64,000 nt of DNA from HKCCE3408 sp038530555. Its GTDB lineage: Bacteria; Pseudomonadota; Alphaproteobacteria; Rhodobacterales; Rhodobacteraceae. Under the pieces are notes generated by a model. It did no database searches. It had not been told where the DNA came from and worked only from the letters and a program-made list of their open reading frames with translations. Positions 36,127 through 45,443 of the stretch are shown in pieces. Position 1 is the first letter of the stretch. Every line of letters begins with the position of its first letter. The stretch lies in contig JBCBCN010000001.1 of the NCBI GenBank assembly GCA_038530555.1, forward strand, positions 1-64,000, in the 5' to 3' direction. The translations under genes and the position numbers were made by a program.

Positions 36127-37062
36127 ATGGGCATTGCGGACACTCGGATTTACCCGATCAACACGGGTTGGCTCGAAGCGGATTTGGGCACTTACATCTT
36201 CTGGAAGGGTCCGGCGGGCAAGAAATACTGGAACCCTGTCTATTGCCACTATGTCGACACCGGCACCCACAAGATCCTGATCGATACCGGTCTGTGTGAC
36301 GAAGAGCGGGCGACGAAGTATCATCACAAATGCGATAAGCGCGGTTGTCTGCAGGTCCATGAGCATCTGGAACAAAAGCTTGGTGTTCACCCCGATGAGA
36401 TCGACGCGATCGTTTTTACGCATCTGCACTGGGACCACGTGCAGAATATGACCAAGTTCAAGAATGCCCGCTACATCGCGCCCAAGGCCGAGATCGAAAT
36501 GGCGTTCAATCCGCTGCCCCTCTATTACCGCACCTATGAGAGTGGTTATTTGGGCATTGAGCCGGCCTATACGGGCTGTGTTTTTGAGGCGGTCGATCAG
36601 GAATGTGAGGTCCTCCCGGGGATAACGATGTTCCACACGCCGGGGCATTCGGTGGGCCATATGGGCGTGACAGTCGCCACGTCCATGGGCGATATAGTCG
36701 TCGCCGGAGACGCGATTTTCTGCGAACGTAACCTGGAGCCGAACCCAGCTGAAGGCTGGCGCTACTGGGTGCCTGCGCGTTTCGTGAACTCCTATGAGGG
36801 CTGGAAGTCGGTCGAAGAGATCGACAAGCGCGCCGATTACGTCCTGCCTTGCCATGACCACGCGGCGAATGCGCGGTCTGAGGTCTTTCCCTATGAGGGG
36901 ATGCCGCTTCGCAAGCGCCGTCAGCACATCCCGGGTATGAAGTTTTACTTCGGCGATATGCCTCCGGGCAGTGTAGATAAGGCCGCGCCTGCGATGAAGC
37001 TGGAAGAGGTCGAAGCCTATCTCGCCGGTTTGACAGATCCCAAAGACATGGCAGAAAGCTGA
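36127..37062 (+). CDS. MBL-fold metallohydrolase (AHL-lactonase-like)
   Basis: The 311-aa protein has the dinuclear metal motif HLHWDH near residues 101-106, further ligands in HTPGHSVGH (about 174-182), GDAIF (about 199), and PCHDH toward the C-terminus. This is the layout of N-acyl homoserine lactonase-like hydrolases. Here it lies in a sugar-catabolic operon, so a sugar-lactone or other ester may be the substrate; this is inference. It is 9 nt from the HAD gene. Confidence 0.85.
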   Translation: MGIADTRIYPINTGWLEADLGTYIFWKGPAGKKYWNPVYCHYVDTGTHKILIDTGLCDEERATKYHHKCDKRGCLQVHEHLEQKLGVHPDEIDAIVFTHLHWDHVQNMTKFKNARYIAPKAEIEMAFNPLPLYYRTYESGYLGIEPAYTGCVFEAVDQECEVLPGITMFHTPGHSVGHMGVTVATSMGDIVVAGDAIFCERNLEPNPAEGWRYWVPARFVNSYEGWKSVEEIDKRADYVLPCHDHAANARSEVFPYEGMPLRKRRQHIPGMKFYFGDMPPGSVDKAAPAMKLEEVEAYLAGLTDPKDMAES

Positions 37063-37070
37063 GCCTCCGG

Positions 37071-37916
37071 ATGCGCGAAATCGCCGATTTGACCGAGATC
37101 GCTGCGGGCTTTTCTGCGATCGTGCTCGATCAATTTGGCGTGCTGCACGATGGCGCCCAGGCCTATCCCGGCGCGGTTGAGACCCTCGAGGCGATGAAGG
37201 CGCGCGGGCAACGGCTGGCGGTGTTGTCAAATTCCGGTAAGCGTGCTGCGCCGAACGTTGCACGCATCGCTGGCATGGGGTTCCATCCGGACCTTTTCGA
37301 GATCGTGATGAGCTCGGGGGAGGCTCTATGGCAAGATGTTGCGTCCGGGAGGGTTTCGGCCAAACGCTTCTTTCCGGTGGCAAGGCAGCTTGAGGATGCG
37401 CGGTCTTGGGCCGATGGGCTTGAGGTTGAGATCGTCGAGAGCTTTCGACAGGCCGATGCCGTGCTGGTGATGGGCTATCCCGAACCGCTGCCCTCTGGGT
37501 TTGAGGATTGCGTGTTCCAGCGAAATGCCGAGGGCGCTCTGCCGGTCTATTGCACCAATCCCGACCGCGCGTCGCCCCGTGGGCACGGGGTGGTGCCGTC
37601 CTGCGGGGCCCTGGCGCATCGGATGGCAGAGGCCGGCCAAGAGGTTTATTTTTACGGCAAGCCGCATGTGCCGATTTTTGCGGCGATGGAGCGTGCATTG
37701 GACCTGCCGTCCGAGGCTCTTTTGATGGTCGGTGATAGCTTGGAGCATGACGTCGCGGGGGCGCAGGCCGCTGGTTGGCAGAGCCTGTTTTTGCGCGCCG
37801 GGTTGCATGCAAAACACTTCGTGGCGTCCGATGACATCCCGGGCGTGCTAAGCAAGCTGGCCGAGACCGAAGCCGCGCCTTTGCCCAACTTTACTGCCTT
37901 TAGGCTGGCCTCATGA
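37071..37916 (+). CDS. HAD-superfamily class IIA-like protein (TIGR01459 type)
   Basis: The 281-aa protein has HAD motif I as DQFGVLHDG (about residues 22-30), where the second Asp of the usual DxD is replaced by Phe. This matches the TIGR01459 subgroup, which carries D-x-x-G. Motif II is LSNSGKR and motif III/IV is VGDSLEHDVAGAQAAG. The cap follows the class IIA layout. Without the second Asp, phosphatase activity is uncertain; the subgroup's reaction is not well defined. Its last codon overlaps the aldolase ATG by 4 nt. Confidence 0.82.
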   Translation: MREIADLTEIAAGFSAIVLDQFGVLHDGAQAYPGAVETLEAMKARGQRLAVLSNSGKRAAPNVARIAGMGFHPDLFEIVMSSGEALWQDVASGRVSAKRFFPVARQLEDARSWADGLEVEIVESFRQADAVLVMGYPEPLPSGFEDCVFQRNAEGALPVYCTNPDRASPRGHGVVPSCGALAHRMAEAGQEVYFYGKPHVPIFAAMERALDLPSEALLMVGDSLEHDVAGAQAAGWQSLFLRAGLHAKHFVASDDIPGVLSKLAETEAAPLPNFTAFRLAS

Positions 37917-38887
37917 TGGAAAAGCCCGAAGACTTCGCGGCCTTCCAAGCGCTCTCGGCGAGATTAGGTCAAGATCCGCTGCAAGTGCAGGGGCCTGGCG
38001 GCAATACGTCGATCAAAGACGGCCCGGTGATGTGGATCAAAGCCTCCGGCACTGAGCTTGCGGCGGCCGAAACAGGCGATATTTTCGTGGCCGTCGACCG
38101 AGAGGCCGCGCGTGCTGAGGCGCGTCGCGAGGCGGGCGATGGCTCGTGCAAGACCACAATTCTCGATCCCGAAATCAAGCTGAGGCCTTCGATCGAGACG
38201 ACATTTCACGCGGCCTTGGATTGGCCCGTTGTGGCCCATACACATTCGATCGCGACGCTGGTTCATGTCGCCTCACCCGAGGGCCGGCTTTTGGCGGATC
38301 AAAAGCTTGCGGGTTTGCCCTTCGTTCGCGTGCCCTATGCCAAGCCGGGTCTGCCGCTGACCGATCAGATCCTCGCGGCGGCGACGCCTGAGACGCAGAT
38401 TGTTTTGCTGGAAAACCATGGGCTTTTGTGCTGTGGCGCCTCGGTTGCTGAGACTGGCGCCATCTTGGCGGAGGTCGAAACCCGCTTGGAGATGTCAGCC
38501 CGACAGACCTTTTACCCGGGACCTGCGACAGCCGCCCCCGATGGCTTTAGTTGGAGCGCGCATGGGGTTTTGGCCTGCCATGCGCGGAGCTTTGAGCTGG
38601 CAATTTCCGGCTCCTATTATCCCGACCACGTGGTGTTTCTCGGACCTGCTTTGCCCCAGACGGACCACGATGGGGCGCGACCTGTTCTGCTGATAGAAGG
38701 GCAGGGTGCGGCCATCCGCAACGGCGCGACATCCTCGCAGAACGCCATGCTGCGCTGTTTGGCGGATCTGATGCTCCGGCTGCCCGAAGATTGGACGCTC
38801 GAGGCCATCGGCGCTGAGGCCGAGGCTGAGCTTTTGGATTGGGACGCGGAGAAATACCGTCAGGCGCTGGCGGCGCGCAGCCAATGA
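37913..38887 (+). CDS. Class II aldolase, long form, 324 aa
   Basis: The N-terminal two thirds hold the class II aldolase fold. GGNTSIKD and WIKASGT appear near the start, VAHTHSIATLVH supplies the HxH zinc ligands near residue 108, and LENHGLLCCGA supplies the third His near 167. The C-terminal part (about residues 220-324) is an extension absent from short aldolases such as that at 28878-29555. It starts 4 nt inside the HAD gene and is followed, 18 nt later, by the FGGY kinase. A kinase-aldolase pair is the usual logic for sugar breakdown. Confidence 0.85.
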   Translation: MMEKPEDFAAFQALSARLGQDPLQVQGPGGNTSIKDGPVMWIKASGTELAAAETGDIFVAVDREAARAEARREAGDGSCKTTILDPEIKLRPSIETTFHAALDWPVVAHTHSIATLVHVASPEGRLLADQKLAGLPFVRVPYAKPGLPLTDQILAAATPETQIVLLENHGLLCCGASVAETGAILAEVETRLEMSARQTFYPGPATAAPDGFSWSAHGVLACHARSFELAISGSYYPDHVVFLGPALPQTDHDGARPVLLIEGQGAAIRNGATSSQNAMLRCLADLMLRLPEDWTLEAIGAEAEAELLDWDAEKYRQALAARSQ

Positions 38888-38905
38888 GCGCGCGATGAGG
38901 TCGTT

Positions 38906-40174
38906 TTGAGCGCGGGGTCGCTCTCCCTCGGGCTGGACCTTGGCACGTCCGGGTTACGCAGCGCGGTTCTGGGCGCCGACGGCAGGGTCGTGTCGATGGC
39001 GCGGGCCATCTATGAGGGCGATCCGACATCTGCAGAGGCGTGGTGGTCCGGTGCGCTGGCCTGTCTCAAGGCTCAGGGCGCGGCCTTGCGTGAGGCTGGC
39101 ATAGACGCGGCCCGGGTTGACCGGATCGGGGTCGATGGCACCTCCGGCTCGATGGTTCTAACCGATGCCGATTTGGTGCCCCTTGGACCGGTTTTAATGT
39201 ACAATTCCAAAGGCTTTGACGCCGAGGCTGAGGTGATATCGCGCCACGCGCCCGACCCTCATATCGCACGCGGCGCCAATTCGGCGTTGGCCCGGGCGAT
39301 GCGACTGGTGGCTCAGGACGGCGCAGGCCGGGCGGCGCATCTGTTGCACCAGGCCGATTTCATCGCCGCCCGCCTGATGGGGCGTGGGGGCCTGAGTGAT
39401 GTCAACAACGCGCTCAAAACCGGGGTCGATCCCGAGACGGGTGATTGGCCCGATTGGATCGGCGCGGTGATCGCGCCTGCGCTTCTGCCCCAACCGCTTC
39501 AGCCAGGCGCGCCCTTTGGCCCGATCTCGGCCGACATCGCGGAAGGGCTGGGCTTGTCCCCAAAAGCTCAAGTTCATGCAGGGACAACCGACAGCATCGC
39601 AGCGTTTTTGGCAGCGGCGCCCCTAAAGCTTGGGAGTGCTGTGACGTCGCTCGGCACGACTTTGGCGGTGAAGCTTCTCAGCCCGAGCCGCATCGACGTG
39701 CCGCAAATGGGCCTCTATGCCCATCGCTTGGGCGGTCATTGGTTGGTGGGCGGCGCCTCGAATACCGGGGGCGGCGTGCTCAAGGCAGTGCTGCCCGGGG
39801 CCGATCTTGCCGCGCTTTCGGCAAGGATCGACCCAGCCGTGGAAAGCCCGCTCGATTACTATCCCCTCGCCGCGCCGGGTGAGCGCTTTCCGATCAATGA
39901 CCCAGACCTAAGCCCTCGGATGGAGCCTCGTCCGGATGATGACGCCGCCTTTCTGCACGGTCTGCTGGAGAGCATGGCCCGGATCGAGCAGCAATGCTAC
40001 GCGGCTATTGCCGGGCAGGGCGGGGGGTGGCCAGAGCATCTGGTCACGGCGGGCGGCGGCGCGGCCAATGCCACCTGGACCGCGATCCGGGAGCGGGTTT
40101 TGGGCCGCAAAATCCATGCCAGCGCTGAGACCGAGGCCGCGATTGGCACGGCACGCCTGATCCAGGGCGGATAA
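38906..40174 (+). CDS. FGGY-family carbohydrate kinase (xylulokinase-like)
   Basis: The 422-aa protein starts at TTG 38906, preceded by GATGAGG. Both FGGY halves are present. The N-terminal LGLDLGTSGLR holds the ATP-phosphate loop, DGTSGSMVLTD the substrate Asp region, and AGTTDSIAAFLAA the central linker. The C-terminal TAGGGAANATWTAIRERVLGRKI is the adenosine motif. The exact sugar (a ketose or polyol) cannot be read. It ends the rightward catabolic operon and is followed by the 22-nt repeat. Confidence 0.86.
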   Translation: MSAGSLSLGLDLGTSGLRSAVLGADGRVVSMARAIYEGDPTSAEAWWSGALACLKAQGAALREAGIDAARVDRIGVDGTSGSMVLTDADLVPLGPVLMYNSKGFDAEAEVISRHAPDPHIARGANSALARAMRLVAQDGAGRAAHLLHQADFIAARLMGRGGLSDVNNALKTGVDPETGDWPDWIGAVIAPALLPQPLQPGAPFGPISADIAEGLGLSPKAQVHAGTTDSIAAFLAAAPLKLGSAVTSLGTTLAVKLLSPSRIDVPQMGLYAHRLGGHWLVGGASNTGGGVLKAVLPGADLAALSARIDPAVESPLDYYPLAAPGERFPINDPDLSPRMEPRPDDDAAFLHGLLESMARIEQQCYAAIAGQGGGWPEHLVTAGGGAANATWTAIRERVLGRKIHASAETEAAIGTARLIQGG

Positions 40175-40229
40175 AGCCACGAAGCCACAAGGTATCGAAT
40201 GCCGCACTGCTGGGCTGATCTCATACTTT

Positions 40230-40251
40230 GAGTATTTCGAGAAAGATAAAG
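40230..40251 (+). repeat. 22-nt dispersed intergenic element, copy 2
   Basis: GAGTATTT, four variable bases, then GAAAGATAAAG. It lies 55 nt after the FGGY kinase stop, in the gap before the polyamine-type ATPase. It resembles the elements at 1123, 45474 and 56730 (shared TATTT and ATAAAG blocks with the same total length). Confidence 0.55.
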
Positions 40252-40372
40252 GCAGGACCGGCGCGAAATCGGGCAGTGCTTGGCCGGGCGTTTCCGAGCT
40301 TCGTTTGTTTGGTTGCAACCCGGAGATGAGTTTGATTGACTGTGTAGAAGGGACATCGCAGAGGGGTGGCGT

Positions 40373-41470
40373 TTGACCACAACCGGAGAGACGGCTTTCG
40401 TAGCCTTTGACCGCGTTCAAAAGAGCTATGACGGCGAAACGCTTGTCGTAAAGGACCTTAACCTCGCCATCGGCAAGGGTGAGTTTCTGACCATGCTGGG
40501 GCCCTCGGGGTCCGGCAAGACCACCTGTCTAATGATGCTGGCTGGGTTCGAGACCGCGACCCATGGCGAGATCACCCTCGACGGCCGGCCGATCAACAAC
40601 ATCCCTCCGCACAAGCGTGGGATCGGCATGGTCTTTCAGAATTACGCCCTGTTTCCGCACATGACCGTTGCTGAAAACTTGGCCTTCCCACTGGAAGTGC
40701 GCGGAATGGGTAAATCCGAGCGGGAGGGCAAGATCGCCCGCGCCCTGGACATGGTTCAGATGGGAGAGTTCGGCGGGCGGCGGCCTGCACAGCTTTCGGG
40801 TGGTCAGCAGCAGCGCATCGCCCTGGCCCGCGCTTTGGTGTTCGAGCCCGAACTGGTGCTGATGGATGAGCCCCTTGGCGCGCTCGACAAGCAACTGCGC
40901 GAGACATTGCAGTTCGAGATCACGAACCTGGCCCATGATCTTGGGATCACCACGGTTTACGTCACGCATGATCAGACCGAGGCGCTCACGATGTCGGACC
41001 GGGTGGCGGTCTTCGATGACGGTGTGATCCAGCAGCTTGACGCGCCCGACACACTCTATGAGGCGCCGCAGAACAGTTTTGTCGCGCAGTTCATCGGTGA
41101 AAATAACACGCTTGATGGCCGCGTGAGTAAGATCACGGGCGAGACCTGTGAAGTGACGCTCGATGGTGGTGAGGTGATCGACGCTGTGCCGGTCAATGTG
41201 GCGGGCGAGGGCGCGCGGACGCTCGTCTCGATCCGGCCTGAGCGGGTGGAGTACAACAAGGACCGGATGGCCGAGAACGCCCATACGATCCAGGCCGAAG
41301 TGTTGGAATTCATCTATATGGGCGACATCTATCGCACACGCCTCAGGGTGGCGGGGCGCGAGGATTTCATCATCAAGACACGGAATGCCCCGGATCAGCG
41401 CAGGCTGAAACCCGGGGAGCGCATCGAGATCGGCTGGCGTCCGAAGGATTGCCGCGCGCTCGACGCATAA
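40373..41470 (+). CDS. Polyamine-type ABC transporter ATPase (PotA-like)
   Basis: The 365-aa protein has Walker A LGPSGSGKT, signature LSGGQQQR and Walker B LMDEPLGALDK, with a C-terminal TOBE domain. It is PotA-like rather than MalK-like by its ending and gene partners. Start is TTG (40373), preceded by GAGGGG. It opens a four-gene importer operon (ATPase-binding protein-two permeases). The substrate may be putrescine/spermidine or an opine-like compound; this cannot be decided from the sequence. Confidence 0.88.
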   Translation: MTTTGETAFVAFDRVQKSYDGETLVVKDLNLAIGKGEFLTMLGPSGSGKTTCLMMLAGFETATHGEITLDGRPINNIPPHKRGIGMVFQNYALFPHMTVAENLAFPLEVRGMGKSEREGKIARALDMVQMGEFGGRRPAQLSGGQQQRIALARALVFEPELVLMDEPLGALDKQLRETLQFEITNLAHDLGITTVYVTHDQTEALTMSDRVAVFDDGVIQQLDAPDTLYEAPQNSFVAQFIGENNTLDGRVSKITGETCEVTLDGGEVIDAVPVNVAGEGARTLVSIRPERVEYNKDRMAENAHTIQAEVLEFIYMGDIYRTRLRVAGREDFIIKTRNAPDQRRLKPGERIEIGWRPKDCRALDA

Positions 41471-41550
41471 CGACCCGTGACCGCGCGTGAAATCAGCGCG
41501 GCGCGTAACCAAAGCGTGGCCCGGAGCCATGTCACAACAGGAGAAGACCT

Positions 41551-42666
41551 ATGAAACTCAGAAGCATGCTTATGCTGACGGCGGCTGGCGCGATGATCGC
41601 ACCGGGTGCCATGGCCGATGGCCACCTGGCGGATTCCATGACGCTGGTGTCCTGGGGTGGGGCCTATCAGGCGAGCCAGACCCGCGCCTATTCCGATCCC
41701 TATGCCGAGATGAACGACGGCCTCGAAGTGATCTGGGACGAAAGCTCAGCCGAGGCCGTGGCGCGTCTGCGCGCGATGGACGAAGCGGGCAACGTGACCT
41801 GGGACGTCGTTGACGTTGTTGCCGCCGACGCGATCCGTCTGTGCGACGAAGGCCTGGCGTTGGAGATCGACCATGACGAGATCCTAGCGCCCGCGCCCGA
41901 CGGCACCTCGGCCACGGAAGATTTCGGCAATCTGATCGTGTCGGACTGCTTCATCCCGCAGATCGTCTATTCGACGACCTTCGGCTTCCGCAACGACATC
42001 GCCGAGTGGAACGGGGCCGAGCCCGACAGCGTTTGCGCGATCTTCGACACCGAGACCTTCCCGGGTCAGCGCTCGCTTGAGCGTCGTCCGATCGCCAACC
42101 TGGAATGGGCGCTGATCTGTGACGGTGTGGACATCGCCGACGTCTATGACGTGCTTGAGACCGAAGAGGGCATCGCCCGCGCCTTCGCCAAGCTCGACGA
42201 GATCAAGGACATCACCGTTTGGTGGTCGGCCGGTGCCGACACGCCGCAGCTTTTGGCGGACGGCGAAGTGGCAATCGGCTCGACCTATAACGGCCGTCTG
42301 TTCAGCCTGATCGAAGAGCAGGACCAGCCGGTCAGCATGCTTTGGGACTGGCAGATGTTCGATCTGGACGGCTGGATCATTCCGACCGGCCTTTCGGAAG
42401 AGCGTCAGGCGCGCGCGCTCGACTTCGTGCGCTTCGCGACCGACACTCAGCGTTTGGCTGATCAGGCACTCTACATCTCCTATGGCCCGGCGCGTGCGTC
42501 GTCCGCGCCGCTGGTGGGTCAGCATGCCGATCTGGGCATCGACATGGCGCCGCATATGCCGACCGATCCGGCCAACTCGGAGAACACCTTCCTCTTCAAC
42601 TATGAGTGGTGGGCCGATTACCGCGACGACCTGGACGCCCGTTTCCAGGCCTGGTTGGCGCAGTAA
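41551..42666 (+). CDS. Polyamine-type extracellular solute-binding protein (PotD/F-like)
   Basis: The 371-aa protein has an N-terminal signal peptide (MKLRSMLMLTAAGAMIAPGAMADG). It follows the PotD/family 1 pattern: SWGGAYQASQTRAYSDPYAEMN near residue 35, then VVDVVAADAIRLCDEG. Acidic residues in the cleft region are as expected for cationic ligands. A GGAG site lies about 8 nt upstream of ATG 41551. Confidence 0.9.
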   Translation: MKLRSMLMLTAAGAMIAPGAMADGHLADSMTLVSWGGAYQASQTRAYSDPYAEMNDGLEVIWDESSAEAVARLRAMDEAGNVTWDVVDVVAADAIRLCDEGLALEIDHDEILAPAPDGTSATEDFGNLIVSDCFIPQIVYSTTFGFRNDIAEWNGAEPDSVCAIFDTETFPGQRSLERRPIANLEWALICDGVDIADVYDVLETEEGIARAFAKLDEIKDITVWWSAGADTPQLLADGEVAIGSTYNGRLFSLIEEQDQPVSMLWDWQMFDLDGWIIPTGLSEERQARALDFVRFATDTQRLADQALYISYGPARASSAPLVGQHADLGIDMAPHMPTDPANSENTFLFNYEWWADYRDDLDARFQAWLAQ

Positions 42667-42742
42667 ATCTCTTCCATGAGACCTGCCGGGGCGCGCCGCA
42701 TATGTGCGCCCCGGTCATCTTTTTCCCTAAAGGAGTGATCCT

Positions 42743-44401
42743 TTGAGCGACGCCGCCGCAGGCCAGATCACGTCCAGCCCGCCTGAGCCCGCAGCGGCGG
42801 CACCGGCTGGCCCGATGCTCGCCGCCGATGGCCGACCGCTCAAGGCCTCGCTCAACCGGGCGCTGCGGCGCCAAAAGCTGCGCGCCCTGGCGCTGATCGC
42901 GCCACTGTTGTTGTTTATTCTGATCACCTTTGTGGCGCCGATTTTCGACATGCTTTTCCGCTCGGTCGAGAACCAAATCGTCTCGGAGACGCTGCCCCGC
43001 ACGGTTATCGCGCTGGAGGATTGGGACGCAGAGGGTACGCCTGGCGACGCCGTCTATGACGTCCTGGCGGTGGATTTTCTGGCTGCCGCCGAACGGCGCG
43101 AGCATACGCGCCTGGGCTCGCGACTGAATTATGAGACCACGGGGATGTCCTCACTCTTTCGTCGTACGGGGCGCGGCGTCGACGACATCGGTGAGGTCTA
43201 CGCCGATCAGTTCATAGACCTGAACCCAGCCTTTGAGGCGCCGTCCTTTTGGGTGCCGTTGGTGGCCGAGAACGCCTGGGCCGAGAGCTATGACGCGGAG
43301 ACCGGCGAGGGCCCGCTTTTCATCGCCGATGCCGCCTTCGAGGCGCAGTTTCCGGCGACCGCGGATGCCTATGAGAGCTTTGCGCGCACGATCCAGACCG
43401 AGGATGGTGACAATCCCTACGAGGAGGAGCCCTGGAACACGGTCTATCAGGCGCTTTACACCGATCTGGCAGCGGCGGGCGGCGATCTCGGCGTCTTTGC
43501 CGACACGCCCGAACTGGCCCAGGCGGCTGCGGCTTTGCCTGAGTTCGAGACGCTGAGCGCGCGAGAGGCGTTCCTAGAGATCGACGAGGATTGGGGCGAC
43601 CCAGAGGTTTTCGCGACGATCCAAGCCTTCTCGGATCCCTACACCGCTGGGTATTTCCTGGCGGCGGTCGATCTGCAACTGACGCCCGATGGCGTTTCGG
43701 TTCAGCCCGAAGAGCAACAGATCTATATCCTGCTGTTCCAGCGCACCATGTTCATGTCGCTCGCGATTACGCTGAGCTGTGTGCTTCTTGGTTATCCCAT
43801 CGCCTATCTGCTGTCGAACCTGCCGGTCCGCACGTCGAACCTGCTTTTGATCCTGGTGCTGCTGCCGTTCTGGACATCGCTGTTGGTGCGCACGAGCGCT
43901 TGGAAGGTGCTCTTGCAGCAAGAGGGGGTGATCAACGATATCCTCGTTTGGATCGGTCTGGTCGGCGATGGCAGCAGGCTGGCGTTGATCAACAACCAAA
44001 CCGGCACGATCATTGCGATGACGCATATCCTCCTGCCGTTTATGATCTTGCCTCTGTTCTCGGTCATGAAGACGATCCCGCCTTCCTATGTCAGGGCCGC
44101 CAAGTCCCTGGGTGCCACACCCTTTACGGCCTTCCGCCGGGTCTATTTCCCGCAATCGGTGCCCGGCATCGGCGCGGGCTGTATCCTCGTCTTTATCCTG
44201 GCTATCGGCTATTACATCACGCCCGAACTGGTGGGCGGGCGGACGGGCACATTCATCTCGAACCGGATCGCCTTTCACATCTCTTCGAGCCTCAATTGGG
44301 GCCTCGCGGCAGCGCTCGGTTCAATCCTCCTGGCGCTCGTTCTGGTGCTTTACTGGCTCTATGACCGGATCGTGGGCATCGACAATGTGAAGCTCGGGTA
44401 G
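42743..44401 (+). CDS. Polyamine-type ABC permease with a giant extracytoplasmic insertion (PotB-like)
   Basis: The 552-aa protein starts with TTG 42743 behind AAGGAG. A Pro/Ala-rich cytoplasmic N-terminus is followed by TM1 (about residues 50-75), then a roughly 245-residue hydrophilic, acidic segment (about 75-320). The remaining five helices start near 325 and include the EAA loop VRAAKSLGATPFTAFRRVYFPQSVPG. Normal PotB-type permeases are about 280-300 aa with only a short loop after TM1. The insertion is rich in Asp, Glu and Ala and shows no domain that I recognise. It is in frame and has the codon use of its neighbours, so it looks genuine. Confidence 0.88.
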   Translation: MSDAAAGQITSSPPEPAAAAPAGPMLAADGRPLKASLNRALRRQKLRALALIAPLLLFILITFVAPIFDMLFRSVENQIVSETLPRTVIALEDWDAEGTPGDAVYDVLAVDFLAAAERREHTRLGSRLNYETTGMSSLFRRTGRGVDDIGEVYADQFIDLNPAFEAPSFWVPLVAENAWAESYDAETGEGPLFIADAAFEAQFPATADAYESFARTIQTEDGDNPYEEEPWNTVYQALYTDLAAAGGDLGVFADTPELAQAAAALPEFETLSAREAFLEIDEDWGDPEVFATIQAFSDPYTAGYFLAAVDLQLTPDGVSVQPEEQQIYILLFQRTMFMSLAITLSCVLLGYPIAYLLSNLPVRTSNLLLILVLLPFWTSLLVRTSAWKVLLQQEGVINDILVWIGLVGDGSRLALINNQTGTIIAMTHILLPFMILPLFSVMKTIPPSYVRAAKSLGATPFTAFRRVYFPQSVPGIGAGCILVFILAIGYYITPELVGGRTGTFISNRIAFHISSSLNWGLAAALGSILLALVLVLYWLYDRIVGIDNVKLG

Positions 44402-44410
44402 GGCACGGCT

Positions 44411-45268
44411 ATGGATCACAAACTTCCCCCCTATGCCACGACTGGTGAGCGCATTTGGTTCTACGGTTTCCGCGTTCTGTGCGGGCTGATCTTCTTTTTC
44501 CTGATCGCGCCGATCCTGATCATCATCCCGCTGAGCTTCAACGCAGAGGATTTCTTCACCTTCACGCCCGGCATGCTGCGCTTCGATCCCGAGGCCTACA
44601 GCTTCAAGCATTACGAGGATTTCTTCACCAATCCGGACTGGCAGCAGGCGCTGGGGAATTCCGTGCGGATCGCGCCGGTCGCGACGATCCTGTCAGTCTC
44701 GCTTGGCACGCTGGCCGCGATCGGCCTCAGTCAAAGCCATGTGCCCTTCAAGGGCGCGATCATGGCAATCCTGATCTCGCCGATGATCGTGCCGCTGATC
44801 ATCTCGGCGGCGGGAATGTATTTCTTCTACAGTCGCGTCGGGCTTCAGGGCACGTATTTCGGCGTGGTCCTGGCCCATGCCGCGCTCGGCATCCCGTTCG
44901 TGATCATCACGGTGACGGCGACGCTTGTAGGCTTTGACCGTTCGCTCACCCGTGCTTCGGCCAGCCTGGGCGCCGATCCGGTGCGCACGTTTTTCAAGAT
45001 CCAGATGCCGCTGATCCTGCCGGGTGTGATTTCCGGCGGATTGTTCGCCTTTATCACCTCGTTTGATGAGGTGGTCGTGGTGCTCTTCGTTGGGTCCGCC
45101 GGTCAGCAAACCTTGCCCTGGCAGATGTTCACTGGCCTGCGAGAGCAGATCTCCCCCACGATCCTGGCTGTGGCGACGATCCTGGTGGTCGTGTCGATCG
45201 CGCTGCTCACAACGGTCGAGCTTTTGCGCCGCCGGTCCGAGCGGCTGAGGGGCATGTCGCCCGCCTAA
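44411..45268 (+). CDS. Polyamine-type ABC permease (PotC-like)
   Basis: The 285-aa permease has six predicted helices. The EAA loop is LTRASASLGADPVRTFFKIQMPLILPGVISG near residue 185. It begins 9 nt after the PotB-like gene and completes the importer. The tRNA-Gly gene follows 54 nt later. Confidence 0.9.
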   Translation: MDHKLPPYATTGERIWFYGFRVLCGLIFFFLIAPILIIIPLSFNAEDFFTFTPGMLRFDPEAYSFKHYEDFFTNPDWQQALGNSVRIAPVATILSVSLGTLAAIGLSQSHVPFKGAIMAILISPMIVPLIISAAGMYFFYSRVGLQGTYFGVVLAHAALGIPFVIITVTATLVGFDRSLTRASASLGADPVRTFFKIQMPLILPGVISGGLFAFITSFDEVVVVLFVGSAGQQTLPWQMFTGLREQISPTILAVATILVVVSIALLTTVELLRRRSERLRGMSPA

Positions 45269-45321
45269 CACCGGCTCGTCTTGACCTTTCGCGCGCTGCG
45301 CGGTCTATGCTGACGCGGATC

Positions 45322-45395
45322 GCGGGTGTAGCTCAATGGTAGAGCAGGAGCTTCCCAAGCTTAAGACGAGGGTTCGATTCCCTTCACCCGCTCCA
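45322..45395 (+). tRNA. tRNA-Gly (anticodon CCC)
   Basis: This is a 74-nt cloverleaf. GCGGGTG (45322-45328) pairs with CACCCGC (45385-45391), followed by T and CCA. The anticodon loop TTCCCAA gives CCC at 45354-45356, and the T-arm contains GGTTCGATTC. The outer pair of the anticodon stem (GGAGC/GCTTA) is mismatched, which is seen in some CCC-Gly tRNAs. Confidence 0.95.
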
Positions 45396-45443
45396 ATCCC
45401 TGATCAAAATGCGCGAGCAAGCTCGCAAGAGATGCTATTGATT

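Noticed and set aside
36037..37812. 591-codon minus-strand open frame over the MBL and HAD genes
   Set aside because: It overlaps two well-supported genes with clear catalytic motifs and has a low-complexity Arg/Pro/His composition.
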